DNA from: Longimicrobiales bacterium
Lineage (GTDB): Bacteria; Gemmatimonadota; Gemmatimonadetes; Longimicrobiales; Gaopeijiaceae
Assembly: GCA_958296005.1 (NCBI GenBank)
Contig: CATQHQ010000002.1
Coordinates: 1,110,501 to 1,174,500 of the forward strand
DNA length: 64,000 nucleotides
Reading direction: 5' to 3'
Positions 54,969-62,088 of this stretch are shown here, one piece after another. Within the stretch, counting starts at the first letter, position 1. Each line of letters opens with the position of its first letter. The notes beneath the pieces are model-generated. The model did no database searches. It was not told the DNA's origin and saw nothing but the letters and a program-made list of their open reading frames with translations. Position numbers and translations under genes: made by a program.

Positions 54969-55612
54969 GCCGTTCGCCCGTCGTCGTCGTCGATCACCCC
55001 CTCGTTCGCGACAAGCTGTCCCGCCTCCGCGACCGCCGCACGCCGACGAAGCGCTTCCGGGAGCTGGTCAACGAGATCTCCATGCTGATGACGTACCACG
55101 CCACCTTGGACCTCGACGAGGAAGAGGTGACCGTCGAGACGCCGCTGGAGACCACGCGCGCCACCCAGGTACGGGAGGAAGACGTGGTGATCGTGCCGAT
55201 CCTGAGGGCGGGGATCGGCATGCTGGAAGGGATGCTCCGGGTGATCCCCGGCGCCCGCGTCGGCCACGTCGGGCTGGAGCGCAACGAGGAAACGCTGATG
55301 CCGACCCGGTACTACGCGAAGTTGCCGTACGGCGCCGAGCACGCTCGCCACTTCCTGGTGGACCCGATGCTGGGCACCGGCGGCTCGGCCTCGGCCGCAG
55401 TGGCGTGGCTCAAGGAGCGCGGGGTCCGCGACATCCGCTTCGTCTGCCTGCTGGCTTCTCCGGAGGGGTTGGCGCGCCTGGGCCGGGAGCACCCGGACGT
55501 CCCCGTCTGCGCCGCGGCAGTGGACCGGCAGCTCAGCGAAGCCGGCTACTTGCTCCCGGGACTGGGCGACGCCGGCGACCGGATCTTCGGCACGCTCGTC
55601 GCCTACCTGTAG
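54965..55612 (+). CDS. upp: Uracil phosphoribosyltransferase
   Basis: 215 aa, ATG 54965 overlapping the previous stop. Converts uracil and PRPP to UMP. Motifs VVDHPLVRDKLSRLRDRRTPTKRFRELVNEISMLMTYHATLDL, PILRAGIGMLEGM, VGLERNEETLMPTRYYAKLP, and the PRPP-binding VDPMLGTGGSASAAVAWLKERGV are all standard. With pyrR-pyrBC upstream the window covers both synthesis and salvage of pyrimidines. Confidence 0.96.
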   Translation: MSRSPVVVVDHPLVRDKLSRLRDRRTPTKRFRELVNEISMLMTYHATLDLDEEEVTVETPLETTRATQVREEDVVIVPILRAGIGMLEGMLRVIPGARVGHVGLERNEETLMPTRYYAKLPYGAEHARHFLVDPMLGTGGSASAAVAWLKERGVRDIRFVCLLASPEGLARLGREHPDVPVCAAAVDRQLSEAGYLLPGLGDAGDRIFGTLVAYL

Positions 55613-55627
55613 GCGTCCACCGAGGGC

Positions 55628-55657
55628 TTGCCAGGGGGTGCCGAAGTTCCCTAGCGT
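55628..55657 (+). promoter_or_regulatory. Possible tRNA promoter
   Basis: TTGCCA at 55628-55633, 18-base spacer, TAGCGT at 55652-55657, ending six bases before the tRNA 5' end at 55663. The position would start the transcript almost at the mature end. Confidence 0.4.
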
Positions 55658-55662
55658 TCGTC

Positions 55663-55736
55663 GGGCCCATAGCTCAGTCGGTTAGAGCAGCGGACTCATA
55701 ATCCGACGGTCGGGGGTTCAAGTCCCTCTGGGCCCA
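55663..55736 (+). tRNA. tRNA with CAU anticodon (elongator Met or Ile2)
   Basis: Acceptor stem GGGCCCA (55663-55669) pairs with TGGGCCC (55729-55735), discriminator A. D arm TAGCTCAGTCGGTTAGAGCA, anticodon loop CTCATAA with anticodon CAT, T arm with GGTTCAAG. The G1-C72 pair and the absence of three G-C pairs in the anticodon stem rule out initiator Met. Telling elongator Met from lysidine-modified Ile2 needs comparison with the other CAU tRNAs. CCA is not encoded. Confidence 0.93.
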
Positions 55737-55777
55737 TTTCGGCGTCTGCGACGGGTGCGCCCCCGCTCGCGTCTTTC

Positions 55778-55805
55778 TTGACAGCAGGGGCGGAGCCACT
55801 ACCAT
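55778..55805 (+). promoter_or_regulatory. Candidate sigma-70-type promoter of the metal module
   Basis: TTGACA at 55778-55783 (perfect consensus), 16-base spacer and TACCAT at 55800-55805, about 60 bases before the small exported protein gene and 42 bases after the tRNA. It is the best -35 I found in the window. Confidence 0.55.
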
Positions 55806-55819
55806 TCCAGGCACTGCTA

Positions 55820-55840
55820 GGCGTCGCAAACGCCAGTTTT
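55820..55840 (+). terminator. Leader hairpin with T-tract (attenuator or terminator-like)
   Basis: GGCGT (55820-55824) pairs with ACGCC (55830-55834) around CGCAA, followed by AGTTTT. It lies just after the promoter and before the first gene of the metal module, a place where premature termination would control the operon. The stem is short, so it may be a weak terminator only. Confidence 0.4.
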
Positions 55841-55865
55841 ACTAGAGACAGAGAGAACCGCCCGC

Positions 55866-56228
55866 TTGACCAGCCATCGCGCCCAGAAGTGGAACGCCCG
55901 CAGGGCGGCGCTGTTCGCCGTCGTTGCGGTGCAGGTCGCCATGATCGGCGCGGCTCCGCCTCTGGACGCCCTGGCGGACCAAGAGAGGCCGGGAGCACCG
56001 GTTCACGTGGAGTCGCCCGAGGACGAGAGCTGTCCCGCGGCCCACAACCATCTCTTTTGCCAAGCGGTGCGATCGCTTTCCGGATCGTTCGCCGCCCCGT
56101 GCGCCGATATCCACTCGAGACCGGCGCCCACGATGGTCGTTCGCCTCCCGAGCGCCCCCGAACGCGGTCCCTCTGGACCGGCGTTCTTGACGGACTGCGT
56201 CGTTCCCCGAGGTCCGCCGCTCGTCTGA
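55866..56228 (+). CDS. Small exported His/Cys-containing protein
   Basis: 120 aa from TTG 55866. A basic start and hydrophobic segment (AALFAVVAVQVAMIGAAPPLDALA) make a signal peptide. The mature part has an acidic, cysteine- and histidine-bearing patch, HVESPEDESCPAAHNHLFCQAVRSL, with later Cys residues, that could bind a metal. It lies between the promoter and the TonB receptor gene and is likely co-transcribed. Position and composition suggest a metal-related periplasmic protein; I do not recognise a named family. No good Shine-Dalgarno is seen. Confidence 0.55.
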   Translation: MTSHRAQKWNARRAALFAVVAVQVAMIGAAPPLDALADQERPGAPVHVESPEDESCPAAHNHLFCQAVRSLSGSFAAPCADIHSRPAPTMVVRLPSAPERGPSGPAFLTDCVVPRGPPLV

Positions 56229-56384
56229 TCCGCTGGAGCTTCCCCCTCCAGAACCCCCCGACATCGCAGCCTTGCCGGAAAACGGCGTGGACCCCCGGCA
56301 AGGCGTCCCAGTCCGTCACGACCCGAGCGCAGAGCCGCCACCCGTAAGGTGCCGCGTGCCGGGCCTTAATTGGAGAAGTCGAAG
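56229..56384 (+). other. Structured intergenic leader before the TonB receptor gene
   Basis: Contains a 6-bp hairpin CTGGAG/CTCCAG (56233-56251) and a perfect 10-bp inverted repeat GCCTTGCCGG/CCGGCAAGGC (56269-56278, 56295-56304) with a 16-base loop. The ribosome site GGAG (56372-56375) follows. These could act in RNA stability, termination or metal sensing. Confidence 0.55.
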
Positions 56385-58622
56385 ATGCGACCACCTCGCC
56401 TCCCGGCGCGACTCCTTGCTTGCTGTGCTTGGTGTTGTGCGCTGGGGGCCGCGGCCTCGGCATGTCCCGTGCAGGGGGCCGCCCAGCAGACGGTCTACGG
56501 AGTCGTCCGCGACGCCGAGACCCGCGCTCCGCTGGCCGGGGTCGTCGTGTCGCTGGCAGGAACTCGGCACTCCACGCTCACGGACGGCAGCGGCTCCTTT
56601 CGCCTGGAGGCGGTCGTCGCCGGCCCAGCCCCGGCGATCCGCGTCGAGCGCCTGGGCTACCGCAGTCGAACGGTGGATCTGGCCGAGGACCGGGCCGCCG
56701 GTCCGATCGTGGTGGAGCTCGTGGCCTCGCCGATTGCGCTCTCCGGGCTGGTGGTGACCGGTGCCGTCACGGCGCGCACGGCCCAGGAGACGTTGCGTCC
56801 GGTGAACGTCGTGGCCGGCGAAGAGCTTCAGGGCAGCCTGGAGGGTACCGTGGCGGGCGCGCTTGCGGGGCAGCCCGGGCTGGCTGTAGCGACGATGGGA
56901 CCGGCCGCGGCCCGCCCGGTGATCCGCGGCTTGGGCGGCGACCGCGTTCTCATGCTGGAGGACGGCGTGCGGGTCGGGGACGTGTCGTCGACCGGGGCCG
57001 ACCACGCCACGGCGTTGGACGGGTCGTCGGCGCGTCGGGTGGAGGTCGTCCGAGGGCCGGCGGCGCTGCTGTACGGGAGCAGTGCGCTGGGAGGCGTCAT
57101 CAACGTCATCCGCGACGAGATTCCGACGACGGTCTCCAGCCGGCCTTCCGGCGCCGCATCGGTGCGCGGCGGCACGGTCGCCAACTCGGTAGCAGGCAGC
57201 GTCGCTTCCACGTTCGGATTGACGGAGAGGGTGCCGCTGCGCCTCGAGGCGTCGGGCCGCACGGCGGGAGACCTCAAGACGCCCGCCGGCCTTCTGTCCA
57301 ACACGGCCGCCGACACCTGGAACGCAGGGGCGGGGGCGTCGTACGTGGGGGAGTGGGGCCACGCGGGCGCGTCGTTCCGGTCCTACCGCAACGCCTACGG
57401 CATCCCCGGCGGATTCGAAGGCGGGCACGAGGAAGGCGTACGCATCGAAATGGAACGGATGTCCACCAAGTTCCACGCCACCGTGGACCAGCCTTCCGGC
57501 TGGCACGACAAGATCGAGGTCCACGGCAGCTACACCTGGTACCGCCACCAGGAGATCGAGCCGCCCGACATTCTGGGCACTCTCTTCAAGCTGCAGGCGA
57601 CCAACGTCAAGGTGCTGGCGTATCCCGCCCCGACCGGGCCGTTCTCGGCGGCCGTCTCGGGCGCTCGAGTCTCGCGGGAGGACTTTGCCTTTGGCGGCGA
57701 CGTCGATACGCCCAACTCCCGCCGCACGACGCTGTCGGCGTTCAGGTTCTGGGAGATGGACTTCGATCCGATCCGAGTCGAGGGCGGACTGCGCTACGAC
57801 TGGACGAAGACGGACCCGCTCAAGGACGACCCGAACTCGGAGATCGGCAACGTTCGAGACCGGACGTTCCATGCGATCTCCGGGTCCCTGGGAATCCTGT
57901 ACAGCGCCGGCGCCGGCGTGGTCTTGGGCGCAACCGCCGGTCGGGCCTTTCGCACGCCGGACGTCAACGAGCTCTACTCGGAGGGTCCGCACTTGGCCGC
58001 GTACTACTTCGAGGTCGGCAATCCGTCCTTGGACGCGGAGACCGGCAACGGCGTGGACCTGTTCGTCCGCTACGGGGGCGACCGCCTGCGCGCTGAGGTC
58101 ACCGGGTTCTACAACGCGATCTCCGGCTACGTCTACGGACAGCGAACCGGCGAAACGAGCCGCGTGCAGCTGCCCATCTACCAGTACCAGGGTGCCGACG
58201 CCGTGCTCGCGGGGTTTGAAGGCGCGCTGGACTGGGACCTGGGCCGGGGTTGGGCGTTCCACGGCAACGCGTCCTACGTCCGGGGCGAGCTGCAGGACAC
58301 GCAGCAGCCTCTGCCGCTCATCCCGCCGCTGCAAGGGCGGGCCGCCGTGGAGCATGAACATCCCGCATGGTTTGTCCACGCCGAGACCGAGTTCGCGGCC
58401 CGACAGGACAGGGTGGACGAGTTCGAACAGCCCACCGACGGGTACGTCGTCTTCAACGTCGCCGCGGGCGTCCGCCTCACGCTGGCCGGTCGTCTGAACG
58501 TGATCACGGCGAACCTGCGAAACGCAACCAACCAGCAGTACAGAAACCACCTCTCCCGGGTCAAGGAGATCATGCCCGAGGCCGGGAGGGGACTCTCGAT
58601 CGCCTATCGCGTGGTGTTCTGA
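56385..58622 (+). CDS. TonB-dependent receptor, ZnuD-like, with carboxypeptidase-regulatory domain
   Basis: 745 aa from ATG 56385, chosen for the GGAG nine bases upstream. Order: signal peptide, CarboxypepD_reg-like domain (TVYGVVRDAETRAPLAGVVVSLAGTRHSTLTDGSGSFRLE), plug domain (AGALAGQPGLAVATMGPAAARPVIRGLGGDRVLMLEDGVRVGDVSSTGADHATALDGSSARRVEVVRGPAALLYGSSALGGVINVI) and a 22-strand barrel ending in phenylalanine. The ADHATALD and EGPHLAAYYFEVGNPSLDAETG stretches resemble ZnuD-type zinc receptors, so zinc or another divalent metal is my best guess for the ligand. TonB-ExbBD is not encoded here. It lies upstream of a lipoprotein, a CDF exporter and a ZIP-like protein. Confidence 0.85.
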   Translation: MRPPRLPARLLACCAWCCALGAAASACPVQGAAQQTVYGVVRDAETRAPLAGVVVSLAGTRHSTLTDGSGSFRLEAVVAGPAPAIRVERLGYRSRTVDLAEDRAAGPIVVELVASPIALSGLVVTGAVTARTAQETLRPVNVVAGEELQGSLEGTVAGALAGQPGLAVATMGPAAARPVIRGLGGDRVLMLEDGVRVGDVSSTGADHATALDGSSARRVEVVRGPAALLYGSSALGGVINVIRDEIPTTVSSRPSGAASVRGGTVANSVAGSVASTFGLTERVPLRLEASGRTAGDLKTPAGLLSNTAADTWNAGAGASYVGEWGHAGASFRSYRNAYGIPGGFEGGHEEGVRIEMERMSTKFHATVDQPSGWHDKIEVHGSYTWYRHQEIEPPDILGTLFKLQATNVKVLAYPAPTGPFSAAVSGARVSREDFAFGGDVDTPNSRRTTLSAFRFWEMDFDPIRVEGGLRYDWTKTDPLKDDPNSEIGNVRDRTFHAISGSLGILYSAGAGVVLGATAGRAFRTPDVNELYSEGPHLAAYYFEVGNPSLDAETGNGVDLFVRYGGDRLRAEVTGFYNAISGYVYGQRTGETSRVQLPIYQYQGADAVLAGFEGALDWDLGRGWAFHGNASYVRGELQDTQQPLPLIPPLQGRAAVEHEHPAWFVHAETEFAARQDRVDEFEQPTDGYVVFNVAAGVRLTLAGRLNVITANLRNATNQQYRNHLSRVKEIMPEAGRGLSIAYRVVF

Positions 58623-58659
58623 TCGCATCGCGCAAACCTCTACCAAAACGGAGAACAAA

Positions 58660-59121
58660 ATGAAGAAGCACCGCATCAACTCGACGGTCGCCGTCGCCAT
58701 CGCCTCTCTCGCATACGCCGCCGCCTGCAGCGACGACCCCATCCAGCCCGAAGAAGAGCACGCCGAGCCCGAAGGCGTTCAGCTGATCATGAGCGGGCAG
58801 ACGATCGCCTCCTTCGATGGCGACGACCAAGCATGGACCGGCGAGCTGGATGTCGCGGTCGGCGAGACCTCCACGATCGAGGTGCGCTTCGTGGACCACG
58901 ATGGCGACGCCATCGAGATCGACGAGGACCTGTACCTGGAGGTCGACATAGGGGACGCGTCCGTGGCGACGTTCGACCTGACGACGCCGGGCGGATTCAC
59001 GGGGCGCCTGACGGGCGTCTCCGAGGGCGAGACGACGGCGGTGTTCAAGCTCATGCACGGCACGGTCGGATCGGGGCACCCCGACTTCGTCACCACAGGC
59101 GTGCATGTTCACGTGGACTAG
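58660..59121 (+). CDS. Acidic exported lipoprotein
   Basis: 153 aa. Basic start MKKHRINS, hydrophobic segment (TVAVAIASLAYAAAC) with a lipobox-like AAAC, then an acidic patch (SDDPIQPEEEHAEPEG) and a small beta domain (IASFDGDDQAWTGELDVAVGETSTIEVRFVDHDGDAIEIDEDLYLEVDIGDASVATFDL, then FVTTGVHVHVD). The histidine at the end (GVHVHVD) and the Asp/Glu-rich start could bind metal. A partner of the TonB receptor by position; the family is not one I can name. 37 bases after the receptor gene. Confidence 0.65.
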   Translation: MKKHRINSTVAVAIASLAYAAACSDDPIQPEEEHAEPEGVQLIMSGQTIASFDGDDQAWTGELDVAVGETSTIEVRFVDHDGDAIEIDEDLYLEVDIGDASVATFDLTTPGGFTGRLTGVSEGETTAVFKLMHGTVGSGHPDFVTTGVHVHVD

Positions 59122-59144
59122 CTTGAGCTGACCGAAGACCGACC

Positions 59145-60077
59145 GTGGGGTCTGCCCACGACCACGCCGAGGAGCTGCGGACAGCGAGCAAGCGCAACCT
59201 GACCGCGGCTCTCGTCCTGATCCTCGGCTACATGCTGGTCGAGGTCGTAGCCGCCGTACTCTCCGGGAGCTTGGCCCTCCTGGCCGACGCCGGGCACATG
59301 CTCACCGACGGGGCTGCGATCGGACTCGCCCTGGCGGCGATGCACTTCGCAACCCGGCCCGCCACGCCGGAGCGAACCTTCGGCTACCGCCGCTTGGAGG
59401 TCCTGGCGGCGCTGCTCAACGCCCTGACGCTCTGGGTGATCGCCGCCGGCGTGATCTTCGAGGCGTACCGCCGGTTCGGGTCGCCGCCGGAGGTCGAGGG
59501 CGGGCTGATGCTGGGGGTGGGCGCGGTCGGCCTTCTGGTCAACGTGGCGGCGGCCTGGATCCTCCACGGCTCCGCCAAGCACAGCGTGAACGTGGAAGGG
59601 GCGTTCCAGCATGTCGTCGCCGACCTGCTGGGCTCTTTCGCGGTGGTGCTGTCCGGGATACTCGTCCTGGCGTTCGGCTGGCACGTCGCCGATCCCATCG
59701 TCAGCGCGCTCATCGGCGTGCTCATCCTGCTGAGCACGTGGCGGCTGCTGAAGAAGGTGGTTCACGTCCTGCTGGAAGGAACGCCGCCGCATGTCGACGT
59801 GCCGCAGATGTGCAGCAAGATCGAGGCGCTGGCAGGGGTCGTCCTCGTCCACGACGTCCACGTATGGACGATCGCTCCGGGCTACGATGCGCTCTCGGCC
59901 CATGTCGTCGCCGACCCCGACGATCAGGGCGAGATGGACGCGCTGCTCCGCCGGGTCCGGCGAGTGGCGTCCGAAGACTTCGGCATTCGGCACGTGACGG
60001 TCCAGATGGAGAGATCGGCGGACGGCTGCACCGAGGACCACCATGTGGACCGGCTGACCGCCCGCAGCCGCGCCTAG
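59145..60077 (+). CDS. CDF-family cation efflux protein (CzcD/ZitB-like)
   Basis: 310 aa from GTG 59145. Six membrane helices typical of the cation diffusion facilitator family: LVLILGYMLVEVVAAVLSGSLALLADAGHMLTDGAAIGLALAAM carries the H-x-x-x-D metal site of TM2, and FQHVVADLLGSFAVVLSGILVL the second H-x-x-x-D of TM5. The cytosolic C-terminal domain (MCSKIEALAGVVLVHDVHVWTIAPGYDALSAHVVAD) is complete. The N-terminus has HDHAEE, and the C-terminus DHHVD, both possible metal ligands. Exports Zn2+ (or Cd2+, Co2+) from the cytosol. Confidence 0.93.
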   Translation: MGSAHDHAEELRTASKRNLTAALVLILGYMLVEVVAAVLSGSLALLADAGHMLTDGAAIGLALAAMHFATRPATPERTFGYRRLEVLAALLNALTLWVIAAGVIFEAYRRFGSPPEVEGGLMLGVGAVGLLVNVAAAWILHGSAKHSVNVEGAFQHVVADLLGSFAVVLSGILVLAFGWHVADPIVSALIGVLILLSTWRLLKKVVHVLLEGTPPHVDVPQMCSKIEALAGVVLVHDVHVWTIAPGYDALSAHVVADPDDQGEMDALLRRVRRVASEDFGIRHVTVQMERSADGCTEDHHVDRLTARSRA

Positions 60078-60085
60078 GGGTCGTC

Positions 60086-60718
60086 GTGCCCTGGGGTTTG
60101 GCCGCGGCGGCCGCGGCGCCGGTGGCGGGCGTGCTGCTCTATGCGTGTCTCCACGAGCGTCCCCGCCTAGCGCGGATCGTGGACGGCTTCGTGTACGTCG
60201 CCGTGCCCGTTCTGGTGGTCTGGCAGATCGCTCCCCAGGCGTGGGCCCAGCGCGCCGTGCTGCCTGTGGCGGCCGTGGCGCTGGGCTTGGTCGCGGTTCC
60301 GCTGGTGGAGCGGGTGCTTCAGAAGCACGCTGCTCACAGGTACGCCTACGCCGACGACGCGGCGATCGTCGCGAGCCTGTCGGGCATTGCGCTCCACGCC
60401 CTGCTGGAGGGAGCGGCGTTCGCCGGCGACCCGATCGCCGCGCCGGACCGTACGGCGTTCGCCGTCGCCGTCGCGCTGCACCGGGTTCTCTTGGGCTTGG
60501 TGATCTGGTGGCTGGTACGGCCCCGCCACGGCCCGATCCTGGCGTCACTGGCCGTCGCTGCGGTCCCGGTCGTCACGGTGGCCGGCTACTTGGTCGGCGG
60601 CGAGCTCGGAATGGCGGGCGAAGGCCCCGGCGTGGCGCTCTACCAAGCGTTCGTCGCCGGGACGTTGCTGCACGTCGTCTTCCATCAAGGCCGCCGCGAC
60701 CACGACCACGCTCGGTGA
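60086..60718 (+). CDS. ZIP-like integral membrane protein
   Basis: 210 aa from GTG 60086, with AGGGG five bases upstream. About six to seven membrane helices. Two segments echo ZIP transporter TM4 and TM5: SGIALHALLEGAAFAGD (H-x-x-x-E-G) and AVALHRVLLGLVIWWL (H-R where ZIP has H-E-x-P). It ends YQAFVAGTLLHVVFHQGRRDHDHAR with His/Asp-rich tail. Divergent, so uptake of zinc is an inference; it may regulate or move other divalent cations. Eight bases after the CDF gene. Confidence 0.6.
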   Translation: MPWGLAAAAAAPVAGVLLYACLHERPRLARIVDGFVYVAVPVLVVWQIAPQAWAQRAVLPVAAVALGLVAVPLVERVLQKHAAHRYAYADDAAIVASLSGIALHALLEGAAFAGDPIAAPDRTAFAVAVALHRVLLGLVIWWLVRPRHGPILASLAVAAVPVVTVAGYLVGGELGMAGEGPGVALYQAFVAGTLLHVVFHQGRRDHDHAR

Positions 60719-60729
60719 GGCCGAGGCGT

Positions 60730-60767
60730 CAACGACGTTGCAGGCGTCAACCGCGTGGGCCTATGAT
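60730..60767 (+). promoter_or_regulatory. Promoter with overlapping palindrome for the propeller lipoprotein
   Basis: TTGCAG (60738-60743), 18-base spacer and TATGAT (60762-60767). The 11-bp palindrome CAACGACGTTG (60730-60740) overlaps the -35, and GGCGTCAAC occurs twice at this spot, so a repressor could block it. The start ATG is 38 bases after the -10. Confidence 0.5.
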
Positions 60768-60804
60768 AGGCGGACGAGAGGCAGAGAATGGGGAGGAGCA
60801 GGGC

Positions 60805-62010
60805 ATGGGCGTCGTCGCAGCTTGGTCGATCGGAATCGCGGGCCTCGGGGTCGCGACTCTCGGGGTCGCGGCTTGCGGCGAAGGAGCGCCCGGCGCCGGG
60901 TCGACTGTCCGGGACACGTTGCCGTCGGGAGTCGAGCGCGTGACGATCGCGTCCCCCGCCGAACCGGCGTCCCCCGACTGGAAGATCGTGGAAGAGCTGC
61001 GCGTCGGGTCGTTGCAGAGCAGCGGGCCGGACGCCTTCGGCTGGATCGTGGGGTTGGCCGCGCTCGACGGCGGCGGATTCGCCGTCTTCGACTACCAGTC
61101 CCAGGAGTTGCGGTTGTTCGACTTCGAAGGGGGACACCTGGCCACGCACGGCGGCCGCGGCGACGGACCCGGCGAGACGCAAGGGGGCAACGGCGTCATG
61201 CTGGATCCCGGCGGCCGTCTTTGGGTGCCGGACGACCAGCGAGGGCGCATGTCGGTGTTCCACCCCGGCAGCGGCTTCGAGGAGGCCCACGAGTACACGT
61301 CCTTCAGTTGGGGTCCAGTCTGGAGGGGAGCGATGGGCGAAGGCGGCAACGTCTTCCGCCCATTGGTGGAGTACGACAAGGAGCCGCCCTCGCGAACGCT
61401 GGTCGTCTACGACTCCACGATGACGCCGCTGGACTCGTTGCCGATGGGTGTGTATCCGGCGTTCGACGATTCGCCCGGTGCATATTGCTACAGCAACGAA
61501 GGCGGCGGGGGGTGTCAAGCCGTGCCCTTCTACGGCTACGAAATCCGCCTTGTAGACCCGCAGGGCTCGGTCTGGGAGGTGGAAGACGCCGGCGAGTACC
61601 GAATTCGCCGTTGGACGCCCGGCGGCGACACTGCCTTCGTCGTCGTTGTGGACCGGCCGGGGGCGCCGGTGACGGCGGCGGAGCGCGATTCCGCGATCGC
61701 CGAGCTGCGAGAGCGGGTCGGGCCCGGCGTAGAGCTGGACCCAGCCAAGATCCCCGCCGTCAAGCCCGTGATCGAATCCCTCTTCATGCCCGGCGACGGC
61801 AACTTGTGGGTGCACTTCGCGTCCAGCGGAGGGGCGGCGTTCGACGTCTTGGCGCCGAACGGGTCGTACTTGGGCACAGCGGTCGCCGACATCGCCATCG
61901 AGACCGGCGACGCCAAGCCGGTTCTGCAGGACGGGCGCCTGTGGCTGGTGGCGAAGGACGCCCTCGACGTGAACTATGTCGTTCGGGCGCGCTTGGAGGA
62001 CGTCCGGTGA
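60805..62010 (+). CDS. Six-bladed beta-propeller lipoprotein
   Basis: 401 aa from ATG 60805, preceded by GGAGGAG. Signal peptide with lipobox VAAC (GLGVATLGVAACGEG). The rest is repeats of WD-like blades: GWIVGLAALDGGGFAVFDYQSQELRLFDFEGG, GNGVMLDPGGRLWVPDDQRGRMSVFHPG, YEIRLVDPQGSVWEVEDAGEYRIRRW, and PGDGNLWVHFASSGGAAFDVLAPNGSYLG. This is the six-bladed propeller/NHL-type family common in Gemmatimonadota, with no catalytic motif. Probable extracytoplasmic binding or sensing role, substrate unknown. Confidence 0.82.
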   Translation: MGVVAAWSIGIAGLGVATLGVAACGEGAPGAGSTVRDTLPSGVERVTIASPAEPASPDWKIVEELRVGSLQSSGPDAFGWIVGLAALDGGGFAVFDYQSQELRLFDFEGGHLATHGGRGDGPGETQGGNGVMLDPGGRLWVPDDQRGRMSVFHPGSGFEEAHEYTSFSWGPVWRGAMGEGGNVFRPLVEYDKEPPSRTLVVYDSTMTPLDSLPMGVYPAFDDSPGAYCYSNEGGGGCQAVPFYGYEIRLVDPQGSVWEVEDAGEYRIRRWTPGGDTAFVVVVDRPGAPVTAAERDSAIAELRERVGPGVELDPAKIPAVKPVIESLFMPGDGNLWVHFASSGGAAFDVLAPNGSYLGTAVADIAIETGDAKPVLQDGRLWLVAKDALDVNYVVRARLEDVR

Positions 62011-62088
62011 ACCGGAGGACGCCCTGCGCCCTGGCGCCGTAGGGCGGTCCGCCGTCCGATCTTCACTCTCCGATCCAGGAAGGTACCT

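Noticed and set aside
56300..56350. AGTCCG...CCCGAG...GAGCCGCC block before the TonB receptor, resembling the B12 box of a cobalamin riboswitch
   Set aside because: The match is faint and the other core elements of that riboswitch are not found in the 156-base gap. A covariance search would settle it.
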